From Devosia aurantiaca (lineage in GTDB: Bacteria > Pseudomonadota > Alphaproteobacteria > Rhizobiales > Devosiaceae), in NCBI RefSeq assembly GCF_011058215.1, contig NZ_JAALFG010000002.1:682001-746000 (forward strand): a stretch of DNA of 64,000 nucleotides. Reading direction: 5' to 3'. The notes under the pieces are model-generated. The model saw only the letters and a list, made by a program, of their open reading frames with translations, had not been told where the DNA came from and ran no database searches. Numbering within the stretch: position 1 is the stretch's first letter; each line of letters starts with the position of its first letter. Shown in pieces: positions 17,400 through 26,182 of the stretch. The translations under genes were made by a program, and so were the position numbers.

Positions 17400-18758
17400 A
17401 TGGCAACCGATACGCTCAACTCTCCCGGCGCTGCTCGCGCCCGTGCCGTGCGCTCCAGCCTCCGCCGCCGTCACCTCAGCGAGCAGATCTTCCGCGGCTT
17501 CGGCATCCTCGCCATCGCCCTCGCGCTCGGCTTTGTGGTCCTGCTGTTCGTCGACGTGTTCCGCAAGGGCATCCCGGCTTTCGTTCAGTCCAACCTCCAC
17601 CTCTCGGTCACCTTCGATCCCGAGATCATCGACGTCAGCCCGGCGCCTGCCCGCAATGGCTTTGCCACCGAAGCCGAGTTCACCGCCGCAAGCCTCGCCT
17701 GGCAGCGCGAAGTGGCCCTCCTCAACTGGAACCAGGTCATAGAAGCCTCGCTGCGCCAGGCGGCTCCCGCCGGCACCGATATCGACAGCCGCACGCTCCT
17801 TTCCATTGCCGAAACCAATGCGCGTCACCAGGTGCGCGAAATGTTCGTCGCCAACCCGACCTTGCTCGGCCAGACCGTCGAGATCGACGTGCTGGCCTCA
17901 GCCAATGCCGCAAACTGGATCAAGGGCAACATCAACCGCGAACTGGGCGACGCGCAGCAGCAGCTTGCCGCCCCCGCCCGCGCCCTGATCGACACCTTTG
18001 TCGACAACGGAACCATCAGCAACGGCTTCGCCTGGTCGATCTTCACCAATGTCGATAGCCGCTCGGCACCGGCCGCCGCAGGTCTCCTCGGGGCCTTTGC
18101 TGGCACCATGTGGATGATGTTGATCGTGATCGTGCTCGCAGTTCCGATCGGGGTGGCCGCAGCGATCTATCTAGAAGAGTTCGCCCCGAAGTCGCGGCTG
18201 ACCGACCTCATCGAAGTCAACATCAACAACCTCGCCGCGGTCCCCTCCATCGTCTTCGGTCTCTTGGGCGCGGCCGTGTTCATCAACTGGTTCCACCTGC
18301 CGATCTCGGCGCCCATCGTTGGCGGCCTAGTGCTGACCCTGATGACCCTGCCCACCATCATTATCGCCACGCGTGGCGCCCTGATGGGCGTCTCCCCCGC
18401 CCTCCGCCAGGCTGCGCTCGGCATGGGTGCCTCAAGGACGCAGATGGTTTTCCACCACGTCCTGCCGGTCACCTTCCCTTCCATCCTGACTGCGACCATC
18501 CTTGGCGTTGCCCACGCGCTGGGCGAGACGGCGCCGCTCCTTCTGATCGGCATGAAGGCCTTCGTCGCCTCGGTTCCGGCTACCCCGCTCGATCAGGCGA
18601 CCGCTCTCCCGGTCCAGATCTTCCTCTGGCAGGGCAACGAGAACCGCAATTTCTTTGAACCCCGCACGGCCGCCGCCATCATGGTGCTGCTGGCCGTGAT
18701 GATCCTGCTCAATGGCGTCGCGATCTTCCTCCGCTCCCGCCTCGAAAAGCGCGCTTAA
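17400..18758 (+). CDS. pstA: phosphate ABC transporter permease PstA
   Basis: 452-aa permease partner of PstC. A first membrane helix near residues 38-60 is followed by a large periplasmic insert of some 180 residues, then the transport core with VPIGVAAAIYLEEFAPKSRL, NNLAAVPSIVFGLLGAAVF and the EAA loop (ALGMGASRTQMVFHHVLP). The long insert is normal for the alphaproteobacterial form. Its start almost abuts pstC, indicating one transcript and probably coupled translation. pstB follows after 14 nt. Confidence 0.93.
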   Translation: MATDTLNSPGAARARAVRSSLRRRHLSEQIFRGFGILAIALALGFVVLLFVDVFRKGIPAFVQSNLHLSVTFDPEIIDVSPAPARNGFATEAEFTAASLAWQREVALLNWNQVIEASLRQAAPAGTDIDSRTLLSIAETNARHQVREMFVANPTLLGQTVEIDVLASANAANWIKGNINRELGDAQQQLAAPARALIDTFVDNGTISNGFAWSIFTNVDSRSAPAAAGLLGAFAGTMWMMLIVIVLAVPIGVAAAIYLEEFAPKSRLTDLIEVNINNLAAVPSIVFGLLGAAVFINWFHLPISAPIVGGLVLTLMTLPTIIIATRGALMGVSPALRQAALGMGASRTQMVFHHVLPVTFPSILTATILGVAHALGETAPLLLIGMKAFVASVPATPLDQATALPVQIFLWQGNENRNFFEPRTAAAIMVLLAVMILLNGVAIFLRSRLEKRA

Positions 18759-18772
18759 GGAGACTTTGAAAA

Positions 18773-19609
18773 ATGGATATGCTTGCCGGTAAGGTCAAAG
18801 TCACTTCTCAAACCCTGGGCTCCAATATGAACCCCACCGACTTCGTCGATCGTCCCATTCGCCTCACCGCGCGCGACGTCACCGTCCATTACGGTCCCAA
18901 GCAAGCGCTGCATGGCATTTCGATCGACATCCCGGATCGCGCCGTCACCTCCTTCATCGGACCCTCGGGCTGCGGCAAGTCCACCTTTTTGCGCTGTATC
19001 AACCGCATGAACGACACCATTGAAGGCGCCAAGGTCGGCGGTCGCATCGAGCTCGATGGCCAGGATATCTATGCGCCCGATCTGGACGTCGTCGAACTGC
19101 GCGCCCGCATCGGCATGGTCTTCCAGAAGCCCAACCCGTTCCCCAAGTCGATCTACGAAAACGTCGCCTACGGCCCCAAGATTCACGGCATCGCCCGCAA
19201 CAAGGCCGATATGGATGAGATCGTCATCTCCTCCCTGCGCAAGGCCGGCCTCTTCGAAGAGGTCAAAGATCGCCTCAACGAGCCCGGCACCGGCCTTTCC
19301 GGCGGCCAGCAGCAGCGTCTCTGCATCGCCCGCGCCATTGCCGTCGGCCCTGAAGTGATCCTCATGGACGAGCCCTGCTCCGCCCTAGACCCGATCGCCA
19401 CCGCCATCATCGAAGAGCTGATCGACGAGCTGCGCGAAAACTACACCATCGTCATCGTCACCCACTCCATGCAGCAGGCCGCCCGCGTCTCCCAGAAGAC
19501 CGCCTTCTTCCACCTGGGCAACCTCATCGAGCATGGCGACACCGAAGACATCTTCACCAATCCGGTGAACAAGCAGACCCAGGACTACATCATGGGTCGC
19601 ATCGGCTAA
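18773..19609 (+). CDS. pstB: phosphate import ATP-binding protein PstB
   Basis: 278-aa ATPase energising PstCA. Walker [10 protein letters not shown], the PstB-specific [14 protein letters not shown], signature [14 protein letters not shown], Walker [17 protein letters not shown], and the switch His in [18 protein letters not shown] precedes the ATG by about ten bases; a second in-frame Met (MNPTDF, residue 19) is an alternative start giving a length nearer the enterobacterial one. It lies within the pst operon between pstA and phoU. Confidence 0.95.
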   Translation: MDMLAGKVKVTSQTLGSNMNPTDFVDRPIRLTARDVTVHYGPKQALHGISIDIPDRAVTSFIGPSGCGKSTFLRCINRMNDTIEGAKVGGRIELDGQDIYAPDLDVVELRARIGMVFQKPNPFPKSIYENVAYGPKIHGIARNKADMDEIVISSLRKAGLFEEVKDRLNEPGTGLSGGQQQRLCIARAIAVGPEVILMDEPCSALDPIATAIIEELIDELRENYTIVIVTHSMQQAARVSQKTAFFHLGNLIEHGDTEDIFTNPVNKQTQDYIMGRIG

Positions 19610-19684
19610 CAAAGCGCAGTCAGCAAAAGTGGTCCCGGTTTTGCGCTTCGACTGCGCGACCAAAAGACCGCTGGAGGAAAGATC

Positions 19685-20395
19685 ATGCCCAATACCGGCA
19701 CCGACCACATCGTTACGTCCTACAACGAAGAGCTGCACGCCCTTGCCCAGGCCATTGCCGAAATGGGTGGCCAGGTCGAAGTCGCTATCGAAAACGGCAC
19801 CCGTGCCCTGCTCAAGCTCGATCGCGAACTGGCTGACGTCACCATTATCGCCGACCAGCGCATCGACGAGATGCAGCGCAAGATCGACGACATGGCTGTC
19901 TCCATGATCGCCCGCCGTCAGCCCATGGCCTCCGACCTTCGCGCCATCATCACCTCGGTGCATGTGGCATCCGATCTCGAGCGCATCGGCGACATGGCCA
20001 AGCAACTGGCTCGCCGTTCGCTCAAGCTCGAAGGCATCAACCTCCAGCCCACCTTCTATAACGGCGTCAAGAACATGACCGCACTGGTCATGGGCCAGGT
20101 CAAGGATGCGCTCGACGCCTATTCCAACCGCGACTCGGCCGCGTCGGTCGAAGTCTGCAACCGCGACGACCAGGTCGATGCGATGCACACTTCGCTCTTC
20201 CGCGAACTCCTCACCTACATGATGGAAGATCCGCGCAACATCACCACCTGCACGCATCTCCTGTTCTGCGCCAAGAGCCTCGAACGCATCGGCGACCACG
20301 CCACCAACATCGCCGAACGCGCCTACTACCTCGCCACCGGCAAGCAACTCACCGGCGACGTCCAGCAACTGCAACGCCAGCAGATCAAGGCCTGA
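19685..20395 (+). CDS. phoU: phosphate signalling complex protein PhoU
   Basis: 236-aa cytoplasmic helical protein made of two PhoU repeats, each with the metal-binding ExxxD pattern (VTIIADQRIDEMQRKIDDMA in the first; CNRDDQVDAMHTSLFREL in the second) and conserved ASDLERIGDMAKQLARRS and SLERIGDHATNIAER. It links Pst transport activity to the Pho histidine kinase and limits PhoB phosphorylation. GGAGG sits before the ATG at good spacing. phoB follows 190 nt downstream, separated by a repeat element. Confidence 0.95.
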   Translation: MPNTGTDHIVTSYNEELHALAQAIAEMGGQVEVAIENGTRALLKLDRELADVTIIADQRIDEMQRKIDDMAVSMIARRQPMASDLRAIITSVHVASDLERIGDMAKQLARRSLKLEGINLQPTFYNGVKNMTALVMGQVKDALDAYSNRDSAASVEVCNRDDQVDAMHTSLFRELLTYMMEDPRNITTCTHLLFCAKSLERIGDHATNIAERAYYLATGKQLTGDVQQLQRQQIKA

Positions 20396-20409
20396 CCACC
20401 GTCGCTGTC

Positions 20410-20550
20410 TGAGCTGCCACACCAGTAGACCTCGTCCTGAGCTGCCACACCAACAGACCTCATCCTGAGCCTGTCGAAGGACGAGGTCGTGGCACTCAAG
20501 TCTCCACTCGCGCGACCTCGTGGTTCGACAAGCTCACCATGAGGTCTTTA
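20410..20550. repeat. composite intergenic repeat between phoU and phoB
   Basis: Two near-identical 28-nt units in tandem (20410-20437 and 20438-20465, each starting TGAGCTGCCACACCA) run into CCTGTCGAAGGACGAGGTC. A downstream copy (GGTTCGACAAGCTCACCATG) is in inverted relation, so the block can fold back on itself. Motifs of the form GAGCNTGTCGAA are common as dispersed palindromic elements in alphaproteobacterial intergenic DNA. It fills most of the phoU-phoB gap. Confidence 0.65.
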
Positions 20551-20585
20551 CCGCGGCAGCGTCCGCCAATGGGAGAGACCAACCC

Positions 20586-21287
20586 ATGCCCGCAACCATC
20601 CTTGTTGTCGAAGATGAAGGCGATATCGCCATCCTCCTCCGCTACAACCTTGAAGCCGAAGGCTTTCGCGTCGTCACCGCCGAATCTGGCGACGAGGCGC
20701 AACAGGCGATCCAGGAAAAGCTGCCCGACCTGATCTTGCTCGATTGGATGCTGCCGGAAATTTCGGGCATCGAGCTCTGCCGCCGCTTGCGCGCTCGCGA
20801 AGAAACCGCCCGCGTCCCCATCATCATGCTGACCGCCCGCGGCGAAGAAGAAGAACGCGTTCGTGGCCTTACCACCGGCGCCGACGACTATATCGTCAAG
20901 CCCTTCTCGGTCCCCGAGCTCGTCGCCCGCATTCACGCCCTCCTGCGCCGCGCCAATCCGAACCTCGTCACCGCCTCCCTCCGCGTCGGCGATCTCGAGC
21001 TCGACCGCACCACCCACCGCGTCCGCCGCGCCACCCGCGACATCCACCTTGGCCCCACCGAATATCGCCTGCTCGAATACCTGATGCGCCACCCCGGCCG
21101 CGTTTATTCCCGCGAGCAGCTGCTCGACGGCGTCTGGGGCAATGACGTCTATGTCGACGAACGCACCGTCGACGTCCATATCGGCCGCCTCCGCCGCGCC
21201 ATCAACCGCGGCCGCGAATCCGACCCCATCCGCACCGTCCGCGGCGCCGGCTACGCCTTCGACGAACGCTTCGCCGCCGTCGCCTAA
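20586..21287 (+). CDS. phoB: phosphate regulon response regulator PhoB
   Basis: 233-aa OmpR-family activator. The receiver has the acidic pair in VVEDEGD, phosphoacceptor Asp in LLDWMLPEISG and Lys in DDYIVKPFS. The winged-helix DNA-binding domain contains LGPTEYRLLEYLMRHPGR, SREQLLDGVW and ERTVDVHIGRLRRAI. The start MPATILVVED is the PhoB-like one; the frame is open 22 codons further upstream, but that stretch is encoded by the repeat element. PhoB binds boxes such as the one before pstS. The usual partner kinase gene phoR is not in this window. Confidence 0.92.
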   Translation: MPATILVVEDEGDIAILLRYNLEAEGFRVVTAESGDEAQQAIQEKLPDLILLDWMLPEISGIELCRRLRAREETARVPIIMLTARGEEEERVRGLTTGADDYIVKPFSVPELVARIHALLRRANPNLVTASLRVGDLELDRTTHRVRRATRDIHLGPTEYRLLEYLMRHPGRVYSREQLLDGVWGNDVYVDERTVDVHIGRLRRAINRGRESDPIRTVRGAGYAFDERFAAVA

Positions 21288-21308
21288 GGTGTTCCGATCA
21301 CCGGCGCC

Positions 21309-21386
21309 CACCTTCCCCCTTGAGGGGAAGGCAAGCAGAGCTTAGGCCCAACGGGCCTTAGCGTCGCTCGGAAGGGGGTGGCGGTG
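21309..21386. repeat. dispersed palindromic intergenic repeat, copy 1
   Basis: Compound palindrome CCTTCCCCCTTGAGGGGAAGG, then an inner hairpin TAGGCCCAACGGGCCTTA, then GGAAGGGGGTGGCGGTG. The same architecture recurs at 40018-40088 and 49578-49650. It lies in the 220-bp gap after phoB, which has no coding frame. Confidence 0.65.
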
Positions 21387-21507
21387 TTTCCCGGAAACGT
21401 CCGCTCAGCACGCCCGACTTCATGCGCGTCTGGGACCGATCATCCGCTGGCAGCGCCCCAGCCCTCCAGCTAAACTCGCGCCAACTCTCCCGAATCGGAC
21501 TTACCCC

Positions 21508-22005
21508 ATGTCCATGCCCACCGCGCAGCGGCCAAAACCGCTGCACCTCGTCCTCGCCTTCGGCAGCGGCGTGCTTTTGACCTTCGCCGTCTTCATCAAT
21601 GCCGAGGCGGGCCGCTATGGTGGCGCACTCTTTTCGTCCTGGCTGGCCCATGGCACCGGCACCATCGCCGCCATCCTGTTCCTCGCCGTGCTCTGGCGCC
21701 ACCAGCGCGTCGAGGCCGCCGCGTCCGAGGCGAGGATCGGCAAGGCCCCGCTCTGGGCCTATCTCGGCGGCATCGTCGGCGCTGCAACCGTCATGTTGAC
21801 CTCGACCTCCGTCAACACCCCGCTTGCCCTCGCTGGCACCCTCGCCCTCGGCCTCGCTGGCCAGGTTCTTCTCAGCCTCGCCGCCGACTTCTGGGGCCTG
21901 CTCGGCCTCCCCAAGCGCCGCCTAGACCTCCGCGACGCCGGCGCCGTCATCTTGATCGTAGCCGGCAGTCTCCTGATCATCCTATTCGGGCTCAACGCGG
22001 CATGA
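21508..22005 (+). CDS. DMT-family (YdcZ/DUF606) membrane protein, first of a pair
   Basis: 165-aa protein with about five hydrophobic helices (LHLVLAFGSGVLLTFAVFIN, TGTIAAILFLAVLW, APLWAYLGGIVGAATVM, PLALAGTLALGLAGQVLLSL, AGAVILIVAGSLLIILFGL). This is the half-size DMT-superfamily layout of the YdcZ/DUF606 group. Its stop overlaps the start of a second protein of the same group by 4 nt, suggesting a co-translated heteromeric exporter like paired small multidrug-resistance proteins. The substrate is unknown. The two N-terminal Met codons are both possible starts. Confidence 0.75.
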   Translation: MSMPTAQRPKPLHLVLAFGSGVLLTFAVFINAEAGRYGGALFSSWLAHGTGTIAAILFLAVLWRHQRVEAAASEARIGKAPLWAYLGGIVGAATVMLTSTSVNTPLALAGTLALGLAGQVLLSLAADFWGLLGLPKRRLDLRDAGAVILIVAGSLLIILFGLNAA

Positions 22006-22424
22006 TCGTCCCCATCATCTTCGCCTTCACCGCTGGCCTCCTCGTCATCCTCAGCCGCCAGGTCAACGGCCGCCTCTCGCTTTCAACCTCGCCGCTGATC
22101 TCGTCCTTCTGGAACCACATCGTCGGTTTCATTTTCTTGAGCCTGGTCGGCCTCGTCATCGGCGGGCTGATACCGCCCAATATCGGCGAGATCCCGTGGT
22201 GGGTCTTTTTCGGCGGCCCCATCGGCGTCATCTTCGTAGCCGCCGGCTCCTGGCTCATCACCCGGATCGGCGCCATCAACTCGACCCTTCTCGTCATCTC
22301 CGGCCAGATGGTTTCGGGTGTGCTCTTCGATTGGGCGCGCGGTATCCCGGTGACGCTGTGGGCCAGCGCGCTCGGCATCGTGCTCATCATCGCCGGCATG
22401 GCGCTGACGCAGCGAAAACGTTAG
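22002..22424 (+). CDS. DMT-family (YdcZ/DUF606) membrane protein, second of a pair
   Basis: 140-aa protein with five predicted helices. The family pattern is recognisable: VIISRQVNGRLS-type start region (LLVILSRQVNGRLSLSTSPL), SSFWNHIVGFIFL, WWVFFGGPIGVIFVAAGSWL and NSTLLVISGQMVSGVLFDW. The start overlaps the preceding stop (ATGA), so both halves should be made together. Homologous halves of opposite topology typically assemble as a dimer. No regulator is adjacent. Confidence 0.78.
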   Translation: MIVPIIFAFTAGLLVILSRQVNGRLSLSTSPLISSFWNHIVGFIFLSLVGLVIGGLIPPNIGEIPWWVFFGGPIGVIFVAAGSWLITRIGAINSTLLVISGQMVSGVLFDWARGIPVTLWASALGIVLIIAGMALTQRKR

Positions 22425-22435
22425 CCCTCCGCTAA

Positions 22436-22460
22436 CAAAAACGGGGCCACGCGGGCCCCG
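22436..22460 (-). terminator. rho-independent terminator of the aldehyde dehydrogenase gene
   Basis: CGGGGCC (22442-22448) pairs with GGCCCCG (22454-22460). On the minus strand it is followed by GTTTTTGTT, so it serves the minus-strand operon ending at 22482. A small second stem GTTAG/CTAAC lies just beyond. Confidence 0.85.
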
Positions 22461-22481
22461 TAGATGACGTTTTGCAAAAGA

Positions 22482-23921
22482 TCAGCCAGCAGCAGTGTAG
22501 GCCGTCTTGACGATGGTGAAGAACTCCTTGGCATAGGTGCCCTGCTCGCGCGAACCATAGCTCGAACCCTTGCGGCCACCGAACGGCACGTGGAAATCGA
22601 CACCAGCCGTCGGCACGTTCACCATCACCATCCCGGCTTCCGAATTGCGCTTGAAGTGCGTTGCATACTTCAGCGAAGTCGTGACGATACCGGCACTTAG
22701 ACCGAATTCCGTATCGTTCGCAGTAGCCAGCGCTTCCTCGTAATCCTTCACCCGGATCACCGCCGCCACCGGCCCGAAAATTTCTTCGCGCGCAATGCGC
22801 ATCGAGTTGGTTGCCTCGGTAAACAGCGTCGGCTGCAGGAAGTAGCCTTCATTGCCCTTCGTCACCCGCTCGCCACCGGCGGCAATCTTGGCGCCTTCCG
22901 ACTTGCCGATCTCGATATAGTCGGTGTCCTGCTTGAGCTGGTTCGGATCGACCACTGGGCCGATTTCCGTCTCCTTATCAAGGGCATCGCCAACGCGAAG
23001 ACCTGCGGTGCGCGCTGCCAGAGCCTCGACGAACTTGTCGTGGATGCCTTCGGTCACGATCACGCGGCTCGACGCCGTGCAGCGCTGACCGGTCGAGAAA
23101 AACGCCGACTGCGCAACGGATTCGACGGCGACCTTGAGATCGGCATCGTCCAGCACGATGGTCGGGTTCTTGCCGCCCATTTCCAGCTGGAACTTGCGGC
23201 CAACCTTGATCGAGGCCTCGGCCACGCGCTTGCCCGTTCCCACCGAGCCGGTGAACGACACGGCGTTGACATCGGGGCTGTCGAGCAAGGTCTGACCCAC
23301 CACCGAGCCCTTGCCCATGACGAGGTTCAGCACGCCCTTGGGCAGGCCAGCGCGCTGGAGAATATTGACGATAGCCCAAGTCGAGCCCGGCACGAGGTCG
23401 GCAGGCTTGATGACGACGGTGTTGCCATAGGCAAGCGCCGGCGCGATCTTCCAGGACGGAATGGCGATCGGAAAATTCCACGGCGTGATGATGCCGATGA
23501 CGCCGACCGGCTCGCGCGTGATCTCCACGGTAAGGCCCGGGCGAGCCGACGGCAGGATTTCACCGTTGAGGCGCAGCGTTTCGCCGGCAAAGAAGTCGAA
23601 AATCTGGGCGGCGCGTGTGACTTCGCCGATGCCTTCTGGCAGCGTCTTGCCCTCTTCGCGGCTCAGGAGTTCACCGAGCTCCGCCTTGCGGGCCAGAATT
23701 TCCTGGCTGGCCTTGGAGAGGATCGCATGGCGCTCCAGGATGCCCGAGCGCGACCAGGCGGGGAATGCGGCTTTGGCTGCGGCGATCGCCTGGGTGGTTT
23801 CCTCGGCAGTAGCGCGCGCATAAACGCCGACGACTTCCTTTATATTGGACGGGTTGATGTTCTCGATCCCGTCGGACCCGACCCATTCGCCGTCGATGAG
23901 GTTCTTGTGCAGCTCGGTCAT
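22482..23921 (-). CDS. NAD(P)-dependent aldehyde dehydrogenase, probably 2,5-dioxopentanoate (alpha-ketoglutaric semialdehyde) type
   Basis: 479-aa ALDH. PWNFPIAIPSWKIAPALAYG begins the cofactor-binding part, the general base Glu is in QLEMGGKNPTIVLDDAD, and the catalytic Cys is in STGQRCTASSRVIV. FFAGETLRLNGE and the ending FGGRKGSSYGSREQG are typical of ketoglutaric-semialdehyde dehydrogenases. It is the second gene after an FAH-family protein, the pairing used in non-phosphorylating pentose or sugar-acid pathways where a 2-keto-3-deoxy acid is dehydrated to the semialdehyde and oxidised to 2-oxoglutarate. The exact substrate is inferred from context. Confidence 0.82.
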   Translation of the reverse strand: MTELHKNLIDGEWVGSDGIENINPSNIKEVVGVYARATAEETTQAIAAAKAAFPAWSRSGILERHAILSKASQEILARKAELGELLSREEGKTLPEGIGEVTRAAQIFDFFAGETLRLNGEILPSARPGLTVEITREPVGVIGIITPWNFPIAIPSWKIAPALAYGNTVVIKPADLVPGSTWAIVNILQRAGLPKGVLNLVMGKGSVVGQTLLDSPDVNAVSFTGSVGTGKRVAEASIKVGRKFQLEMGGKNPTIVLDDADLKVAVESVAQSAFFSTGQRCTASSRVIVTEGIHDKFVEALAARTAGLRVGDALDKETEIGPVVDPNQLKQDTDYIEIGKSEGAKIAAGGERVTKGNEGYFLQPTLFTEATNSMRIAREEIFGPVAAVIRVKDYEEALATANDTEFGLSAGIVTTSLKYATHFKRNSEAGMVMVNVPTAGVDFHVPFGGRKGSSYGSREQGTYAKEFFTIVKTAYTAAG

Positions 23922-23942
23922 GATGAAGCCTTTCGGGAGAAT

Positions 23943-25076
23943 TTAGAGGAGGTTCGCGCGTGCAAGGTCGCGCATCAGGTGGCTCGCGCCATAGGTCCAG
24001 GGCGGACAAACGGTAGATAGGTTCACGCGGTTGGAAAGTGTACCCAGGCTCGGCGTCGAAATGGAAACCACGTCGCCGACCTTGTGGGTAAAACCCTTTC
24101 CGGCCCCATCGCGATCCTTCACAGGCGCGAACATAGTGCCGAGATAAAGCACCAGTCCGTCGGGATACTGATGATGCTGCCCGATCGTGGCGGCTACCAG
24201 CGATTCCGGCGTCCGCGAAATCTGCGCCATGTTGGATTGGCCTTCGAGGACGAAGCCATCTTCCCCCTCGACGCGCAGCGCGATCTCGGCCTGCTTGATC
24301 GTCTCGAGCGTGAAATCGCCGTCGAACAGCCGGACGAACGGGCCCAGGGATGCCGAGGCATTATTGTCCTTGGCCTTGCCCAGAAGAAGCGCCGAGCGCC
24401 CTTCGACGTCGCGCAGGTTGACGTCATTGCCCAGCGTTGCGCCAATGATGTCGCCCTTGGAGGTCACCAGGAGCGCCACTTCCGGTTCAGGGTTGTTCCA
24501 GCTCGATACCGGATGGAGACCCACCTCGGCGCCATGGCCCACCGCGCTCATCGGCTGGCCCTTGGTAAAGATTTCTGCGTCCGGCCCGATGCCGACTTCG
24601 AGATACTGGCTCCAAACGCCTTTCTCGATCAGCCGCGCCTTGACCTTCATCGCCGCGTCCGAACCTGGCACGAGCTGCGATAGATCGGTACCGATCAGGT
24701 CGAGAATTTCGCCACGCAGCGCATCCGCCCGCGACTTGTCGCCCCGCGCCTGTTCTTCGATCACGCGCTCGAGCAACGACACGACAAAGGTCACGCCAGA
24801 CGCCTTGATCGCCTGCAAATCGATCGGCGCCAGCAGCCGCGGCAGTCCATGGCTACCGGCATAGATCGCATCGACCGGCCCAAGCGAAGTGCCCGCTGCA
24901 GTCCGCACATGCTCGGCAGCGCGCCCGCTCTCCGCAATATCGCGGACCGTCGCCATGCCGGCACTCGTGATATCCACCACCTGCCCATCGCGCACGGTCA
25001 CGACGCGCGGATGATCGAAGCCGGGCACCGTCGCGCGACCGATCAGCACTCCGTCTGGGATGGAAGTCGCACGCAT
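23943..25076 (-). CDS. fumarylacetoacetate hydrolase-family protein, probable 2-keto-3-deoxy sugar-acid dehydratase
   Basis: 377-aa protein. The start MRATSIPDGVLIGRA is favoured by AAGGA nine bases upstream; a TTG two codons earlier is too close to that site. The C-terminal half carries the FAH metal-site pattern (EPEVALLVTSKGDIIGATLG, NDVNLRDVEGRS, LGPFVRLF). The length and its position 21 nt before a ketoglutaric-semialdehyde-type dehydrogenase match XylX-like 2-keto-3-deoxy-pentonate dehydratases. No dedicated sugar dehydrogenase or lactonase lies alongside, so the pathway would be completed elsewhere. Confidence 0.75.
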   Translation of the reverse strand: MRATSIPDGVLIGRATVPGFDHPRVVTVRDGQVVDITSAGMATVRDIAESGRAAEHVRTAAGTSLGPVDAIYAGSHGLPRLLAPIDLQAIKASGVTFVVSLLERVIEEQARGDKSRADALRGEILDLIGTDLSQLVPGSDAAMKVKARLIEKGVWSQYLEVGIGPDAEIFTKGQPMSAVGHGAEVGLHPVSSWNNPEPEVALLVTSKGDIIGATLGNDVNLRDVEGRSALLLGKAKDNNASASLGPFVRLFDGDFTLETIKQAEIALRVEGEDGFVLEGQSNMAQISRTPESLVAATIGQHHQYPDGLVLYLGTMFAPVKDRDGAGKGFTHKVGDVVSISTPSLGTLSNRVNLSTVCPPWTYGASHLMRDLARANLL

Positions 25077-25268
25077 CGGCAAAAATCCTTGGGGCTAAGC
25101 TCAGGCCAGTGACTATCCAAGCCATCACGGCAGCGCAAGGCAAGAGAGGCAAAAATCATACTTTTTGCCAGTCCTCTCGAAGGCGCGATGTTCAACTCCG
25201 GTTCATCCGCGCCCCATTACTGACGCATTAGCCCGGGAAACGTCCCCGGGCACTTAAAGGAGTTTGCC

Positions 25269-25985
25269 ATGCGTGCCCTCAGCGTCATCGTCCCCCTCGC
25301 CCTTTTCGCCACCGCCTTGCCCGCTTATGCCGGCACGATCTCCATCGAAGGCCGCGGCGAAGTGCGGGCCGCACCCGACATGGCGACCATCAATTCCGGC
25401 GTGACGACGCAGGGCGCTACTGCCCGCGAAGCACTTGATGCCAACACCACTGCGATGAACGAACTGCTGGCAACGCTCAAGGAAGCCGGCATCGAAGCGC
25501 GCGACATCCAGACTTCAGGTTTCTCGGTCAATCCGAACTACATCTATTCGGATGCCCGCGACTCCAACGGCTATACCTTGCCGCCCAAGATCGACGGCTA
25601 TCAGGTGTCCAACTCGGTCACCGTCGTCGTTCGCGAACTGGCCGATCTCGGTTCCATTCTCGATCAGTCGGTGACCGTCGGCGCAAACACCGTCAACGGC
25701 GTGTCCTTCTCGGTCGCTGATCCGGCCGACCTCCTGAACGAAGCACGCAAGGCCGCGTTCGCCGATGCGCGCGAAAAGGCCGAGCTTTATGCCGGCGTCG
25801 CAGGCGAAACCCTTGGCGATCTGGAATCGATCTCCGAACGCCAGGATTTCGGCACGCCGCAGCCCTACCCGATGTATGCACGGGCAGATGTAGCGCAGTC
25901 GGCCGCGGTCCCGGTCGAAGCTGGCGAAATGACCTTTGCCGTCACCGTCTCGGTGGCATGGGATCTCGATAGCCGCGCCGACTAA
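25269..25985 (+). CDS. SIMPL-domain (DUF541) periplasmic protein
   Basis: 238-aa exported protein. Signal peptide MRALSVIVPLALFATALPAYA, then a single SIMPL domain: ISIEGRGEVRAAPDMATINS, a central IQTSGFSVNPNYIYS, the DGYQVSNSVTVVVREL segment and VSFSVADPADLLNEARKAAF. AGGAG precedes the ATG. Family members form oligomeric envelope assemblies linked to oxidative or membrane stress (Omp28/BP26 in Brucella, YggE in E. coli). Monocistronic. The 197 bp that follow hold only a G-rich repeat-like stretch (about 26080-26125). Confidence 0.9.
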   Translation: MRALSVIVPLALFATALPAYAGTISIEGRGEVRAAPDMATINSGVTTQGATAREALDANTTAMNELLATLKEAGIEARDIQTSGFSVNPNYIYSDARDSNGYTLPPKIDGYQVSNSVTVVVRELADLGSILDQSVTVGANTVNGVSFSVADPADLLNEARKAAFADAREKAELYAGVAGETLGDLESISERQDFGTPQPYPMYARADVAQSAAVPVEAGEMTFAVTVSVAWDLDSRAD

Positions 25986-26182
25986 TCCACAGCCTATCGC
26001 CGCGCTCGCCTTGTTTTGGACAAACCGGAACCGGCATAGGCGAGTTCTACCTTGGGGCCGCGTCCAAACGGAGGCGGCTTCAAGCCCGGATCCCCTTCAA
26101 CGAGGGGGCTTGGGCGGTGGGGGCGGACGGAACAACCGTAGTCAACCCGTCCCCACCATCTTCGCGTTGAGCGAAGGGGCGC

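Noticed and set aside
15950..17419. 489-codon frame opposite pstC
   Set aside because: Acidic, low-complexity translation with no domain; pstC on the plus strand is certain.
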